Shown here: piece after piece, positions 24,158 through 33,121 of the stretch
Layout of the letters: the number at the start of each line of letters is the position of its first letter
Position numbering within the stretch: position 1 is the stretch's first letter
NCBI GenBank assembly: GCA_934130485.1
Contig: CAKOYE010000005.1
Location: 1-33,576, forward strand
Origin: an uncultured Bacilli bacterium
GTDB taxonomy: Bacteria; Bacillota_I; Bacilli_A; RF39; UBA660
Reading direction: 5' to 3'
Length of the DNA stretch: 33,576 nt
Notes under the pieces: generated by a model
What the model saw: the letters and a program-made list of their open reading frames with translations, nothing else
What the model was told of the DNA's origin: nothing
The model's database searches: none
Translations under genes and position numbers: made by a program

Positions 24158-24466
24158 CTATTCTTGAGATCCTTCATTATTTTCATTCATTTGTTGTTTA
24201 ACTTGATTTTGAAGTTCGGATAAAATTGTTTCGATTATTTTCCATTCCTTATCAGTTTCTATTGGTTCTAACGATGTAGATTCACTGTTTGGATTATAAA
24301 CTGAAGCATAAACTTTAGTATTTCCATTTTCATCCTTAGTATTATCAGTATATACTATATAATTTTTCTTAGTTTCTTCTGATTCAAAAGTAAAAAGCGC
24401 TTCACACTCTACTTCTTTTCCATCCTCATTAACTACTTTAAAAACCATTTTTTCTTCACTATTCAT
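24158..24466 (-). CDS. yrzB: DUF1292 protein (YrzB-like)
   Basis: A 102-aa acidic protein with the DUF1292 pattern: an N-terminal strand set (MVFKVVNEDGKEVECEALFTF), NYIVYTDNTKDENGNTKVYA, then WKIIETILSELQNQ. The C-terminal tail is disordered and Gln/Asn/Glu-rich. Its role is unknown; it is carried in Firmicutes between ruvX and mltG, exactly as here. The ATG lies 8 nt inside the end of ruvX behind AGAGGG, which implies co-translation. Confidence 0.88.
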   Translation of the reverse strand: MNSEEKMVFKVVNEDGKEVECEALFTFESEETKKNYIVYTDNTKDENGNTKVYASVYNPNSESTSLEPIETDKEWKIIETILSELQNQVKQQMNENNEGSQE

Positions 24467-24890
24467 TACTTTTCCCTCTTTCTTTATCTAAATATGTTTG
24501 AAGAATTATATTTGCAGCTAAACTATCAACTTTCTTTTTTCTTTTTTTTCTAGAAATATCAGCATTTAACATATAATTAGTTGCTTCAACAGTTGAAAGT
24601 CTCTCATCTTGCATAATAACTTCTACATTTAAATAATCAATTAATTTTTTTTGGAATTCAAGACAAATTTCGCCTCTTTCACCAATTGTATTATTCATAT
24701 TTTTAGGTAAACCTAAAATAATTTTGGAAACATTATATTCACTAACAATTTCTTTCAACTCTGGTAATATAGAATCATAACAAGATTCATTAAAATGTAT
24801 TGTTTTATAGGTTGACGCTATTGTATGAGTTACATCACTTAACGATACACCAAGCGTTTTGCTTCCTAAATCAAGACCTAAATATCTCAT
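24459..24890 (-). CDS. ruvX: RuvX/YqgF RNase H-fold nuclease
   Basis: A 143-aa RNase H-like protein. Motifs are LGLDLGSKTLGVSLSD (first catalytic Asp), IILGLPKNMNNTIGERG, QDERLSTVEA (Glu/Asp) and KKKVDSLAANIILQTYL (last Asp). The family has been linked to 16S rRNA 5'-end maturation and to Holliday junction resolution. Its ATG overlaps the ireB stop (ATGA), and it overlaps the DUF1292 gene downstream, in the conserved Firmicute order. A run of basic residues (SRKKRKKK) before the last motif could contact RNA. Confidence 0.95.
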   Translation of the reverse strand: MRYLGLDLGSKTLGVSLSDVTHTIASTYKTIHFNESCYDSILPELKEIVSEYNVSKIILGLPKNMNNTIGERGEICLEFQKKLIDYLNVEVIMQDERLSTVEATNYMLNADISRKKRKKKVDSLAANIILQTYLDKERGKSNE

Positions 24891-25129
24891 TTTTGTAAAT
24901 AATTATTGACTAAAAATGCCAACAAATCTGTTCTGCTAATACCTTGAATTTTCTTTCTAGCATCTTTATAACTAGAAATATATCCAGGATCACCACTCAT
25001 CAAATAACCAACAATTTGATTTATTGGATTATAGCCTCTTTCTGATAAAATATTTACAACTTCTTTTATTACATCACCAATTAAAGCTTGTTTAAATATA
25101 GTTGAATCGTAAATCCTTGTTTCTTCCAT
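24887..25129 (-). CDS. ireB: IreB family regulatory phosphoprotein (UPF0297)
   Basis: An 80-aa protein with the highly conserved core ERGYNPINQIVGYLMSGDPG then YISSYKDARKKIQ and LLAFLVNNYLQ. In Enterococcus faecalis IreB is phosphorylated by the Ser/Thr kinase IreK on N-terminal threonines and controls cephalosporin resistance. Here Thr4 and Thr10 (MEETRIYDST) are candidate sites; whether a kinase exists lies outside the window. It heads the ireB-ruvX-DUF1292-mltG-trmR operon, which pairs envelope regulation with MltG. The ATG follows AGGTGAGTTT and a good promoter. alaS, usual upstream in B. subtilis, is absent. Confidence 0.95.
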   Translation of the reverse strand: MEETRIYDSTIFKQALIGDVIKEVVNILSERGYNPINQIVGYLMSGDPGYISSYKDARKKIQGISRTDLLAFLVNNYLQK

Positions 25130-25159
25130 AAACTCACCTACTTTTATGAATACAACATA

Positions 25160-25188
25160 ATTTTATCATTAAACGAAATTTTTTTCAA
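25160..25188 (-). promoter_or_regulatory. Promoter of the ireB operon
   Basis: Minus strand: -35 TTGAAA (25188-25183), 17-nt spacer, extended -10 TGATAAAAT ending at 25160. The leader is about 25 nt. Confidence 0.75.
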
Positions 25189-25196
25189 CTATAATT

Positions 25197-25271
25197 CTAT
25201 AATAAACGTTGCAAGAAATTATATTTCTTTAACTTTTTGGTTGTTCTTCTTTCGAAACTTTTTTTATTCAT
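25197..25271 (-). CDS. Possible 24-aa basic small protein upstream of ireB
   Basis: Between the valS terminator and the ireB promoter an ATG at 25271 opens a 24-codon frame (MNKKSFERRTTKK start, LLxxF-type hydrophobic end) ending in TAG. It is strongly basic and fills the gap neatly, but the ribosome site is weak (GAAG, 9 nt away) and no clear promoter is present. A TTG at 25301 would give 34 aa. The rest of the 279-bp gap holds palindromes at 25213-25229 and 25291-25304. It may be chance. Confidence 0.25.
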   Translation of the reverse strand: MNKKSFERRTTKKLKKYNFLQRLL

Positions 25272-25349
25272 ACTATCAACTTCATAAACATTATTGTACA
25301 ATAAAAAAAATAATAAACACGCTCTTGCATAAATTTTTCAATAACTAAA

Positions 25350-25386
25350 ACTTAAAAAAATGCTAAAACTAATATCTAACATTTTT
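25350..25386 (-). terminator. Terminator of valS
   Basis: Arms 25377-25385 and 25357-25365 (AAAATGTTA with TAGCATTTT, one G-T pair) around an 11-nt loop, followed by T residues on the minus strand, 24 nt after the valS stop. Confidence 0.65.
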
Positions 25387-25408
25387 TATTTTTAAATTTG
25401 TTAATTTT

Positions 25409-27958
25409 TTATAGATTAGCCAATTTTTCCATTAAAATTTTAAGTTCTGTTTCCTCATGTTCTAAACTTTTTTTCTCATTTAAAACAATATTGCTAGGTG
25501 CTTTACTAACATAGTTTTCATTAGATAAAAGCTTTTTCCTTCTTTCAATAGAATTTTCTAATCTAATTTTTTCTTTTTCTAATTTATCAATTTCTTCTGC
25601 TGAATTATTTTTTTCATAATAGATTTTAAATACATCTTTTTCGATATTAAAACTAATAAAAGCTAAATCATTATTATCAAATTTATCCTTGCTTATTATA
25701 TTTTCTAATTTCAACATTTTCTTTAAAATTTCTATATTAGGAGTTACAATACCTGAATCATATACAAGATAATAATCTTTACCTAAATTATTTTCCTGTT
25801 TGATTTTTCGAACATTTTTTATTATTTCAATAATATAATCCAAATCTGTATTAAAACTATATTTATCATCAAATGTAGGATAACTAGAAATCATAATTGA
25901 TTCATCATGAATTGGTAATTTTAAATATATTTCTTCAGTTACATAAGGCATAAATGGATGCAACATTTTTAAAATATCGGTTAAAACTTTGATTAAGACG
26001 GATGCTGTTGTATTATTCATATTAAATTTAGAAAGTTCAATATACCAATCACAAAAATTATCCCATACAAAATTATAAATTTCAGAACCAACAACATTAA
26101 AATCATATTTTTCCATATGATAATTTACTTTAGAAATAGTAGAATTTAGTTTTGATAAAATCCATTTATCACTTAATGATAAATCTTCTAGAGAATAATT
26201 AGATATATCAAAATTTTCAAGATTCATCAAAACAAATCTAGAAGCATTCCATAACTTATTAATAAAATTCCATGTTGATTTAATTTTTTCCTCATCATAT
26301 CTTAGATCCATACCAGAAGCTGTTGAAGTTGCTAAAAAATATCTTAATGAATCTGCACCATATTCATCAATTACATCCATAGGATCTACTCCATTACCTA
26401 AAGATTTGCTCATTTTTCTACCTTGTTTATCACGAATAAGGCCATGTATTAAACAATCCTTAAACGGTCTTTTTCCAGTAAATTCTAATCCTTGAAAAGT
26501 CATTCTATTAACCCAAAAAGGGATAATGTCATAACCTGTCACTAATAAATTGTTAGGATAATATCTTTCAAAATCTTTAGTTTCCTCTGGCCATCCCATT
26601 GTTGAAAAAGGCCATAATGCACTAGAAAACCATGTATCAAGTACATCACTATCCTGTACCCATCCATCTTCTTTAGGAGGATTTACGCCTACATAAACTT
26701 TATCATCTTTATACCAAGCCGGAATTCTATGCCCCCACCAAAGTTGACGAGATATACACCAATCATATGTAATTTCCATCCAATGATTCATTGTTTTTTC
26801 ATATCTTTCTGGAATAAAATTAACCTTAGTATCTTTATTTTTTTGATTTTCTAAAACCTTATCCGCAAGTGGTCTCATCTTAACAAACCATTGTTTTGAT
26901 AAATATGGTTCAACAATTGCATCACTTCTTTCACTATGACCAACTGAGTGAATCATAGGTTCTATTTTAATAAGAATATCTTTTTCCTTTAGTTCTGCAA
27001 CAAGTTTTTTACGACATTCAAATCTATCCATACCTTTATAATGTAATGCATTTTCATTCATTGTAGCATCTGGATTCATAACAATTACACGATCTAAATT
27101 ATGCCTATTACCAACTTCAAAATCGTTAGGATCATGTGCAGGTGTAATTTTAACAACGCCTGTTCCAAATTCTGGGTCAGCATGCTCATCACCAACGATT
27201 GGTATTAATTTGCCAACAATTGGTAAAACAACATTTTTGCCGATTAAATGATTATATCTTGAATCGCTAGGATTAACAGCAACAGCAGTATCACCAAATA
27301 AGGTTTCTGGTCGAGTTGTAGCAACCTCTAAATAATCATTAGTTCCTTCAATAAAATATTTTAAATGATAAAATGCACCTTCATCATCTTTATAAATAAC
27401 CTCTTCATTGGATAAAGCTGTCATTTGTTCTGGGTCCCAGTTAATAATTCTTTCACCACGATAGATTAATCCCTTATTATATAAATCAACAAAAACCTTT
27501 TTTACAGCATTAGATAATCCTTCATCAAGTGTAAATCTTTCCTTATTATAATCTAAACTTAATCCTAACTTAGCCCATTGTGTATGAATAGTCGATGCAT
27601 ATTCATCTTTCCAACTCCAAGCATGATTTAGCCATTCTTCTCTTTTTAAACTCCTAGGTTTAATCCCCATTTCTTTTAATCTTTTATCAACTTTAGATTG
27701 TGTCGCAATTCCTGCATGATCCATACCAGGAAGCCACAAACAGTCATACCCATTCATTCTCTTATAACGAATCATAATATCTTGTAGTGTTGTATCCCAA
27801 GCATGACCTAGATGAAGTTTCCCAGTAACATTTGGAGGAGGTATTACAATAGCATAAGGTTTTTTACTTAAATCACCACTGCTAAAATATCCTTTATTTT
27901 TCCAATTTTCATATTTATCATTTTCTACCAATAAATGATCGTATTTTTTTTCTAACAT
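25409..27958 (-). CDS. valS: Valine--tRNA ligase
   Basis: Class I synthetase that charges tRNA-Val and edits misactivated Thr. Landmarks are PPPNVTGKLHLGH (HLGH 49-52), the CP1 editing domain with TTRPETLFGDTAVAVNP and GTGVVKITPAHDPND, DWCISRQLWWGHRIPAWY, KMSKS (515-519), an anticodon-binding helical domain and a C-terminal coiled coil of about 60 aa (IDKLEKEKIRLENSIERRKK). At 849 aa it is complete. The frame is open to 27988, but that stretch is the T-box terminator; the ATG at 27958 follows AAGGATG. It is controlled by a T-box riboswitch and ends at a terminator. Confidence 0.97.
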   Translation of the reverse strand: MLEKKYDHLLVENDKYENWKNKGYFSSGDLSKKPYAIVIPPPNVTGKLHLGHAWDTTLQDIMIRYKRMNGYDCLWLPGMDHAGIATQSKVDKRLKEMGIKPRSLKREEWLNHAWSWKDEYASTIHTQWAKLGLSLDYNKERFTLDEGLSNAVKKVFVDLYNKGLIYRGERIINWDPEQMTALSNEEVIYKDDEGAFYHLKYFIEGTNDYLEVATTRPETLFGDTAVAVNPSDSRYNHLIGKNVVLPIVGKLIPIVGDEHADPEFGTGVVKITPAHDPNDFEVGNRHNLDRVIVMNPDATMNENALHYKGMDRFECRKKLVAELKEKDILIKIEPMIHSVGHSERSDAIVEPYLSKQWFVKMRPLADKVLENQKNKDTKVNFIPERYEKTMNHWMEITYDWCISRQLWWGHRIPAWYKDDKVYVGVNPPKEDGWVQDSDVLDTWFSSALWPFSTMGWPEETKDFERYYPNNLLVTGYDIIPFWVNRMTFQGLEFTGKRPFKDCLIHGLIRDKQGRKMSKSLGNGVDPMDVIDEYGADSLRYFLATSTASGMDLRYDEEKIKSTWNFINKLWNASRFVLMNLENFDISNYSLEDLSLSDKWILSKLNSTISKVNYHMEKYDFNVVGSEIYNFVWDNFCDWYIELSKFNMNNTTASVLIKVLTDILKMLHPFMPYVTEEIYLKLPIHDESIMISSYPTFDDKYSFNTDLDYIIEIIKNVRKIKQENNLGKDYYLVYDSGIVTPNIEILKKMLKLENIISKDKFDNNDLAFISFNIEKDVFKIYYEKNNSAEEIDKLEKEKIRLENSIERRKKLLSNENYVSKAPSNIVLNEKKSLEHEETELKILMEKLANL

Positions 27959-27975
27959 ATTATCATCCTTTCTAA

Positions 27976-28202
27976 TAAAAAAATTCATCCTATAAAAGGA
28001 CGAATTGATCGTGGTACCACCTTATTTCATATAGAAAAATCTATATCTTTACTATTTAACGCATATTTACGTAGCTTCCTATTTACTTAAAAGCTATACT
28101 CCCTTGCTACCTTCAATTACTTTAATTATTAGTTTGCACCAAACACTAACTCTCTTAAAATTAAAATTAATTTACTCCTCAAGTTCAATGTATTTAAAAC
28201 AT
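27976..28202 (-). promoter_or_regulatory. T-box riboswitch upstream of valS
   Basis: The minus strand carries the T-box core AAGGTGGTACCACG (28023-28010). An intrinsic terminator follows: AATTCGTCC (28006-27998) pairs with GGATGAATT (27990-27982) and then seven T residues. Upstream is Stem I with AGGAGTAAATT, AGAGAGTTAGTGTTTGG and GAAGGTAGCAAGGGAGTA. A GTA triplet at 28110-28108 sits where the specifier codon is expected and encodes Val, agreeing with valS. Uncharged tRNA-Val should stabilise the antiterminator and allow valS transcription. Confidence 0.93.
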
Positions 28203-28208
28203 AAATAA

Positions 28209-28237
28209 ATTATATCATTTTATTAATATATATTCAA
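28209..28237 (-). promoter_or_regulatory. Promoter for the valS T-box leader
   Basis: Minus strand: -35 TTGAAT (28237-28232), 17-nt spacer, extended -10 TGATATAAT ending at 28209. It starts 2 nt after the upstream glycosyltransferase stop. Confidence 0.75.
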
Positions 28238-28239
28238 TA

Positions 28240-29157
28240 CTAATTATTATATTTATTATTTATAATTTCAGTCAATTGATTATACTTATTTTTTATTGAA
28301 TCCAAAATAACCCCAGTTATAAAAAAGATAAGTGATAATATCAAAATAACTCCTGATACTATTAATGTTGGAAATCTTGGAACAACTCCAGTTTTTAAAT
28401 AATCTGCAAAAATTGGAACAAACAAAATTATTGAGATAATTAAACATAGAATTGAAAAAATTGAAAAAAACAACATTGGTCTATACTCTTTAAATAAATA
28501 TATTATAGTTTTAATAATTTTAGCACCATCAGAAAATGTATTTAATTTTGAATAGCTCCCCTCAATCCTATTTTTATAATTTACGGGAATTTCTTTAATT
28601 GAATAATTTTTATTTAAAATATGAATAGTCATTTCCGTTTCTATACCAAAACCATTATCTAAAAGTGGCAACGACTTTACAAATTGACGACTCATAACTC
28701 TAAATCCAGACATAGTATCTTGAATTTGACCTTTAAATAGAAAATTTATAAAATTATTTACAAGTTTATTACCAAAGTTATGAAATACACGTTTGTTTTC
28801 ACTAAAATATGTTGTAGCTAATCTATTACCAACAACAACATCATAATTTTCATTTTCAATATAAGAAATCATCTCTAATAACGAACTAACATCATAGGTA
28901 TCATCGCCATCTATCATAACATAAATATCAGCATCTATTATTGTAAATAACTTACGTATTACACTACCTTTGCCTTGTTTATGAATTTTTTTTACAATTG
29001 CGCCATGATTTAAACTAACACTAAAAGTATCATCACTAGAATTATTATCACCTACAAAAATTTGACAATTAGGAATAACTTTTTTTACATCATCTATAAC
29101 TTTTCCAATTGTTTTTTCTTCATTATAACAAGGAATTATAACTGCTACTCTAGACAT
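28240..29157 (-). CDS. Family 2 glycosyltransferase with two C-terminal membrane helices (polyprenyl-phosphate sugar synthase-like)
   Basis: A GT-A fold enzyme: VAVIIPCYNEEKTIGKVIDD, FVGDNNSSDDT, metal-binding DGDD (83-86), DTMSGFRVMSRQF and GFGIETEMTIHIL. Two helices near 226-250 and 262-285 anchor it in the membrane. The pattern is that of DPM1/GtrB-like enzymes, which load a sugar from a nucleotide donor onto polyprenyl phosphate; the sugar cannot be told. The ATG follows GGTGAT. The upstream gene for a large GT-C-like membrane protein lies 34 nt away, so the pair probably glycosylates a surface polymer or protein. No terminator is visible after its stop. Confidence 0.88.
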   Translation of the reverse strand: MSRVAVIIPCYNEEKTIGKVIDDVKKVIPNCQIFVGDNNSSDDTFSVSLNHGAIVKKIHKQGKGSVIRKLFTIIDADIYVMIDGDDTYDVSSLLEMISYIENENYDVVVGNRLATTYFSENKRVFHNFGNKLVNNFINFLFKGQIQDTMSGFRVMSRQFVKSLPLLDNGFGIETEMTIHILNKNYSIKEIPVNYKNRIEGSYSKLNTFSDGAKIIKTIIYLFKEYRPMLFFSIFSILCLIISIILFVPIFADYLKTGVVPRFPTLIVSGVILILSLIFFITGVILDSIKNKYNQLTEIINNKYNN

Positions 29158-29177
29158 AATACATCACCATCAAATAC

Positions 29178-29186
29178 ATTATAACA
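29178..29186 (-). promoter_or_regulatory. Extended -10 element before the GT2 gene
   Basis: Minus strand TGTTATAAT (29186-29178), 20 nt before the ATG, with no good -35. It may give extra transcription of the glycosyltransferase inside the gpmI unit. Confidence 0.4.
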
Positions 29187-29191
29187 CAAAA

Positions 29192-31534
29192 TTATTCATA
29201 TTCTTGATTATTATCTATAATAATTCTTAAAAAATAAAGAATAAAAATAAGTGGAATAAACATAACATATCTATAAGATTGATGATGCAAAACTAATACA
29301 AATGTTAATATATTAATAATTATTGGAAATAAGCTAAAAATATTTTTTTTCTTTCCGTAGTTTATAAAAAAGAAAATAATTAAAGAAATATATATACTTA
29401 CTCTAAAAAATAAAGCATCTAATATTTTATTACAAGAAAAATATAACAATATATTACATATAGCATTCTTAAAAAAATTGTCATTAAAGTCAATATGATG
29501 ATAATCATAAGACTCTATTCCAAATTCATTTTCTTTTATCTGATAATTATAATTTTGTATATTATCACTTTTAAAAACATTCCACAATATATCAGTACCG
29601 TATAATCTATCTGTTATAATTAGGTAAGGATATTTAAAAAATTTGTTAATATATAATTTTATCAAATCATTCTTTTTTATATCAACATTTCTAAAAGGAA
29701 CAGATACATAATGAAGTAAAACATCAATATTAGTTTTATTGTATGAATCTTTTAGTTCATTTAAAGAAATTACTCCACTAAAAAAATCATCTATATCTTT
29801 ATCATCTTTTTTAGTTATTACATATTGTAACCCGTGTGCAAAAGAAACAACATCACTATTTTCTAATCCATCTTTAACATTTAATTTCTTATATAATGAA
29901 ACATTAACCAAATAAATAGTAATAATTAAAGTTAAACAACTTATTATTAACCCTTTATCTTTTCTTTTAAAAATAAAATATAAAAACATAAAAACACAAG
30001 CAAAAGATACATATATGCCATTATGACGGTACAAGGAAATAAATAAAAGTGATATATATAAAAGAATATAATCAAAAAAGTTAAAATTATTATCAGTATA
30101 TTTCATTATTAAAAAAACTAAATATAATAAAAATATAACATAAGTAGTATCCTTTATAATAGATACCATATAAACTCCTGTTATTGGATTGAAAGAAATA
30201 AATACAACTAAAATATAAATTAAACTCTTTCTTATTCCATTTTTCATAAAATATGTAAAAACCGTACTAATTAAAAAACTTGTTACCAATATTCTAATAA
30301 TAATTAATGGTCTAAAACTATTAAAAATATTATAAACAATATTCATAATTAAAGTACTAAAATAAGGATGCCAGTTTGAAAGTGTCCTAGATAATACATC
30401 AATCATCTGCATATTACCATCAGTAGTTATAATATAAGGATAAAAAATAAATGAATATGATATAAAGCCTATAAATGGTATTAAAAAAAGGAAAATTTTA
30501 TCTAGTATATTAATATTATTTTTTTTATAAAAATATTTAAATATATAAGGCATAAAATGGTTTATAAATTGTATAATATATAAAAGCCAAAATATGAACG
30601 AAATAAAAATTAATATATCTATTAATACTATTTTTTTATCTAAATATAAATTTCCTATAAAAGAAAATGTTGTAAAAAAACTTATAAACAAATTTAAAAA
30701 TAATTTTTTTCTATCGTGTATTATAATTTTTATATCATATCTCTTAATAATAAAACAACATAAAAATATAAAAATAAAAAGCAATACTTTATAAAATAAA
30801 TTAATTAAAATTAAATTATTAAACTCAAAAAGAAATAAAGACAAAAATATAAAATTAGGTATAAAATTATTCCTTTTAATATTTTCTATAACACAATAAA
30901 TAATAATAGATAATGCTAAAAAAGAAATTATAAAGTTTAGTAAAAAGTAAGGATTATCATAATTTACATTATCAATAATATATGAATAATAATTATCATA
31001 AACTTTATAATATGTATAATTACTATCAATAAGACTAGAAGGAACATAAATACTATCTTGATTAATTAATATATCATAGCCAAAATTATTTTTTTCAAAA
31101 TTAATAATTACTTTTCTAGATTTATTAGTTTTAAAATTATAATAATCAGATATTTCATAACTATAATCTTCAGTTATTTTATTATAAATATTATAGGGAT
31201 TATTATCATAATTTTGATTATCGCTAAGTTTTATTTTTTGACTATCAAAGTATATTGAATTAATTTTAACAGAATCGCCTGATACTTTTTTTATACATAC
31301 ATCTAAATTCTTATATCCAAATATATAAATATCCTCATTTAAAGATATCAATAATAATGCAAACAAACAGGGTAAAAAAAATTTTTTTAATTTAAAACTA
31401 ATTTTTATCCTAACAATAAAAAATTCCACAAAAAAAAGGATAATATTTACAATAATTAAATTAAAAACTCCAACATAATTATTTAAAGTATAAATTAAAT
31501 TAAATATTATAAGAAGTAATAATTTAAAAATCAT
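29192..31534 (-). CDS. Large polytopic membrane protein, DUF6020/GT-C glycosyltransferase-like
   Basis: A 780-aa protein with a hydrophobic N-terminus (two or three helices to about residue 70), an outer-face loop (about 70-195, Asn/Tyr-rich), and then at least ten further membrane helices. Conserved-looking loops include IITTDGNMQMIDVLSRTLSN followed by WHPYFSTLI, FNPITGVYMVSIIKDTTY and SLYRHNGIY, which fit the DUF6020 family and the GT-C pattern of an acidic residue in the first periplasmic loop. It probably moves a sugar from polyprenyl phosphate onto an acceptor outside the cell. It lies 13 nt after gpmI behind AGGATG and 34 nt before a GT2 gene, which supports a role in glycosylation. 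It is extremely Asn/Ile/Tyr-rich. The acceptor is unknown. Confidence 0.7.
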   Translation of the reverse strand: MIFKLLLLIIFNLIYTLNNYVGVFNLIIVNIILFFVEFFIVRIKISFKLKKFFLPCLFALLLISLNEDIYIFGYKNLDVCIKKVSGDSVKINSIYFDSQKIKLSDNQNYDNNPYNIYNKITEDYSYEISDYYNFKTNKSRKVIINFEKNNFGYDILINQDSIYVPSSLIDSNYTYYKVYDNYYSYIIDNVNYDNPYFLLNFIISFLALSIIIYCVIENIKRNNFIPNFIFLSLFLFEFNNLILINLFYKVLLFIFIFLCCFIIKRYDIKIIIHDRKKLFLNLFISFFTTFSFIGNLYLDKKIVLIDILIFISFIFWLLYIIQFINHFMPYIFKYFYKKNNINILDKIFLFLIPFIGFISYSFIFYPYIITTDGNMQMIDVLSRTLSNWHPYFSTLIMNIVYNIFNSFRPLIIIRILVTSFLISTVFTYFMKNGIRKSLIYILVVFISFNPITGVYMVSIIKDTTYVIFLLYLVFLIMKYTDNNFNFFDYILLYISLLFISLYRHNGIYVSFACVFMFLYFIFKRKDKGLIISCLTLIITIYLVNVSLYKKLNVKDGLENSDVVSFAHGLQYVITKKDDKDIDDFFSGVISLNELKDSYNKTNIDVLLHYVSVPFRNVDIKKNDLIKLYINKFFKYPYLIITDRLYGTDILWNVFKSDNIQNYNYQIKENEFGIESYDYHHIDFNDNFFKNAICNILLYFSCNKILDALFFRVSIYISLIIFFFINYGKKKNIFSLFPIIINILTFVLVLHHQSYRYVMFIPLIFILYFLRIIIDNNQEYE

Positions 31535-31547
31535 ATATTCACATCCT

Positions 31548-33062
31548 TTATTTTACTAAAACATTTCCAGTCATTTCACTAGGTATTGGTAAATCCATTA
31601 AATATAAAAGTGTTGGTGCAATATCAGCCAATTTGCCATCACTTAAGCTAATTCCCTCTTTTGTAACAATACAAGGTACAGGGTTAGTTGTATGACTTGT
31701 TACTGGATTATGATTACTATCCCACATCATATCACAATTACCGTGATCGGCAATTATAACTAAAATACCATTTAATTCCATAACTTTATTATAAATTTTT
31801 GATAAACAACTATCCATATCTTCTACAGCTTGTATAGCCGCATCATAATTACCAGTGTGACCTACCATATCACCATTTGCCAAATTCATAATTACAACAT
31901 CAAAATTTTTAGCCTCACGTAGAAAATTATCAGTTACCTCATAAACACTCATTTCTGGTTTTAGATCATAAGTTGCTACCTTTGGTGAAGGAATAATAAT
32001 TTTTTTCATATCAGAATATTCAACTTCTCTTCCACCATCAAAGAAAAATGTAACGTGTGGAAATTTTTCTGTTTCAGCGAGCCTTAACTGACTTTTTCCC
32101 AAATTATGTAAATAATCAACTAAAATATTTTTCATATTTAAATCATCAAAAGCGTGAGGAGCCTTAACTGTTTCAGTTACTGGAAACATAGTTAAAATAT
32201 CTAAATTTTTATAATCTATTAATTTTAGATTTTTTTCTAAGGCCATTTTTTCATATTCGTGAACATTGCTTAAGACAGTAAATAACTCTCTTAAACGATC
32301 TTTTCTAAAATTAAAAGTAATAATTCCATCATTATCCTTAATAGGACAAGCATTAATTATTCCTGGAATAAAAAATTCATCATTTATTCCATTATCGTAG
32401 TTAGCAGATAAATACTCATCATAATTACTATATTTATCTCCAACACCATAGCAAATTGCATCATATGCTAACTTTAGTCTATCAAAATTATTATCTCTAT
32501 CCATCGCATAATATCTTCCAGAAATTGTTGAAATTACACCTATATTTAGTTTATTAAGTTTATCACTTAAAATGTCTAAATATTTTTTAGCACTTTTTTC
32601 ATAAGTATCTCTTCCGTCTGTAAAAATATCCAAATACACATTTTCAACATTATACATCTTACACATATCTAAAAGACTCAATAAATGATCAATATGTGAA
32701 TGAACACCACCATCAGATAAAAGTCCCATTATGTGCAAATTTGAATTATTATTTTTTACGTGATTTAAAACTTCAACAATTTTTTCATCTTCAAAAAAAG
32801 TTTTATTTTTAATAGATTCATTAATAGCTTGAAGAGGTTGTAGAGCTACTCTTCCTGAACCTAAATTCATATGTCCTACTTCACTAGTACCCATTTGGCC
32901 TTCAGGCAATCCTACAGAAGGTCCACTTGCTTGCAAAATAGAATGTGGGTATTTTTCCATCAACATATCAAATGTTGGTTTATTTGCATTCAAAAAAGCG
33001 TTTCCATCACTTTCTTTTCTAATACCACATCCATCTAAAATACATAAAACAACAGGTTTCAT
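31548..33062 (-). CDS. gpmI: 2,3-bisphosphoglycerate-independent phosphoglycerate mutase
   Basis: Interconverts 3- and 2-phosphoglycerate in glycolysis with two Mn ions and a phosphoserine intermediate. Visible are VVLCILDGCGIR (D10 metal ligand), GQMGTSEVGHMNLGSGR (nucleophile S60), DGGVHSHIDHL, FTDGRDT, NFRKDR, NLANGDMVGHTGNYDAAI and ILVIIADHGNCDMM followed by HTTNPVPCIV. At 504 aa it is complete. The ATG follows TGGAG at 8 nt. Unusually for a glycolytic gene, it is followed closely by glycosylation-type genes rather than eno, tpiA or pgk. Confidence 0.97.
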   Translation of the reverse strand: MKPVVLCILDGCGIRKESDGNAFLNANKPTFDMLMEKYPHSILQASGPSVGLPEGQMGTSEVGHMNLGSGRVALQPLQAINESIKNKTFFEDEKIVEVLNHVKNNNSNLHIMGLLSDGGVHSHIDHLLSLLDMCKMYNVENVYLDIFTDGRDTYEKSAKKYLDILSDKLNKLNIGVISTISGRYYAMDRDNNFDRLKLAYDAICYGVGDKYSNYDEYLSANYDNGINDEFFIPGIINACPIKDNDGIITFNFRKDRLRELFTVLSNVHEYEKMALEKNLKLIDYKNLDILTMFPVTETVKAPHAFDDLNMKNILVDYLHNLGKSQLRLAETEKFPHVTFFFDGGREVEYSDMKKIIIPSPKVATYDLKPEMSVYEVTDNFLREAKNFDVVIMNLANGDMVGHTGNYDAAIQAVEDMDSCLSKIYNKVMELNGILVIIADHGNCDMMWDSNHNPVTSHTTNPVPCIVTKEGISLSDGKLADIAPTLLYLMDLPIPSEMTGNVLVK

Positions 33063-33091
33063 ATTCTCATCTCCACAATAATTTTATCACA

Positions 33092-33120
33092 ATTATAGAA
33101 TTTATAAAATACTTTTTAAA
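33092..33120 (-). promoter_or_regulatory. Candidate gpmI promoter
   Basis: Minus strand TATAAT (33097-33092) with a weak -35 TTTAAA at 17 nt (33120-33115). A second box, TGATAAAAT (33089-33081), would leave almost no leader. Confidence 0.4.
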
Positions 33121-33121
33121 G

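Noticed and set aside
27959..27988. N-terminal extension of ValS from 27988
   Set aside because: The ten extra codons lie in the T-box terminator and lack a ribosome site; AAGGATG precedes the ATG at 27958.
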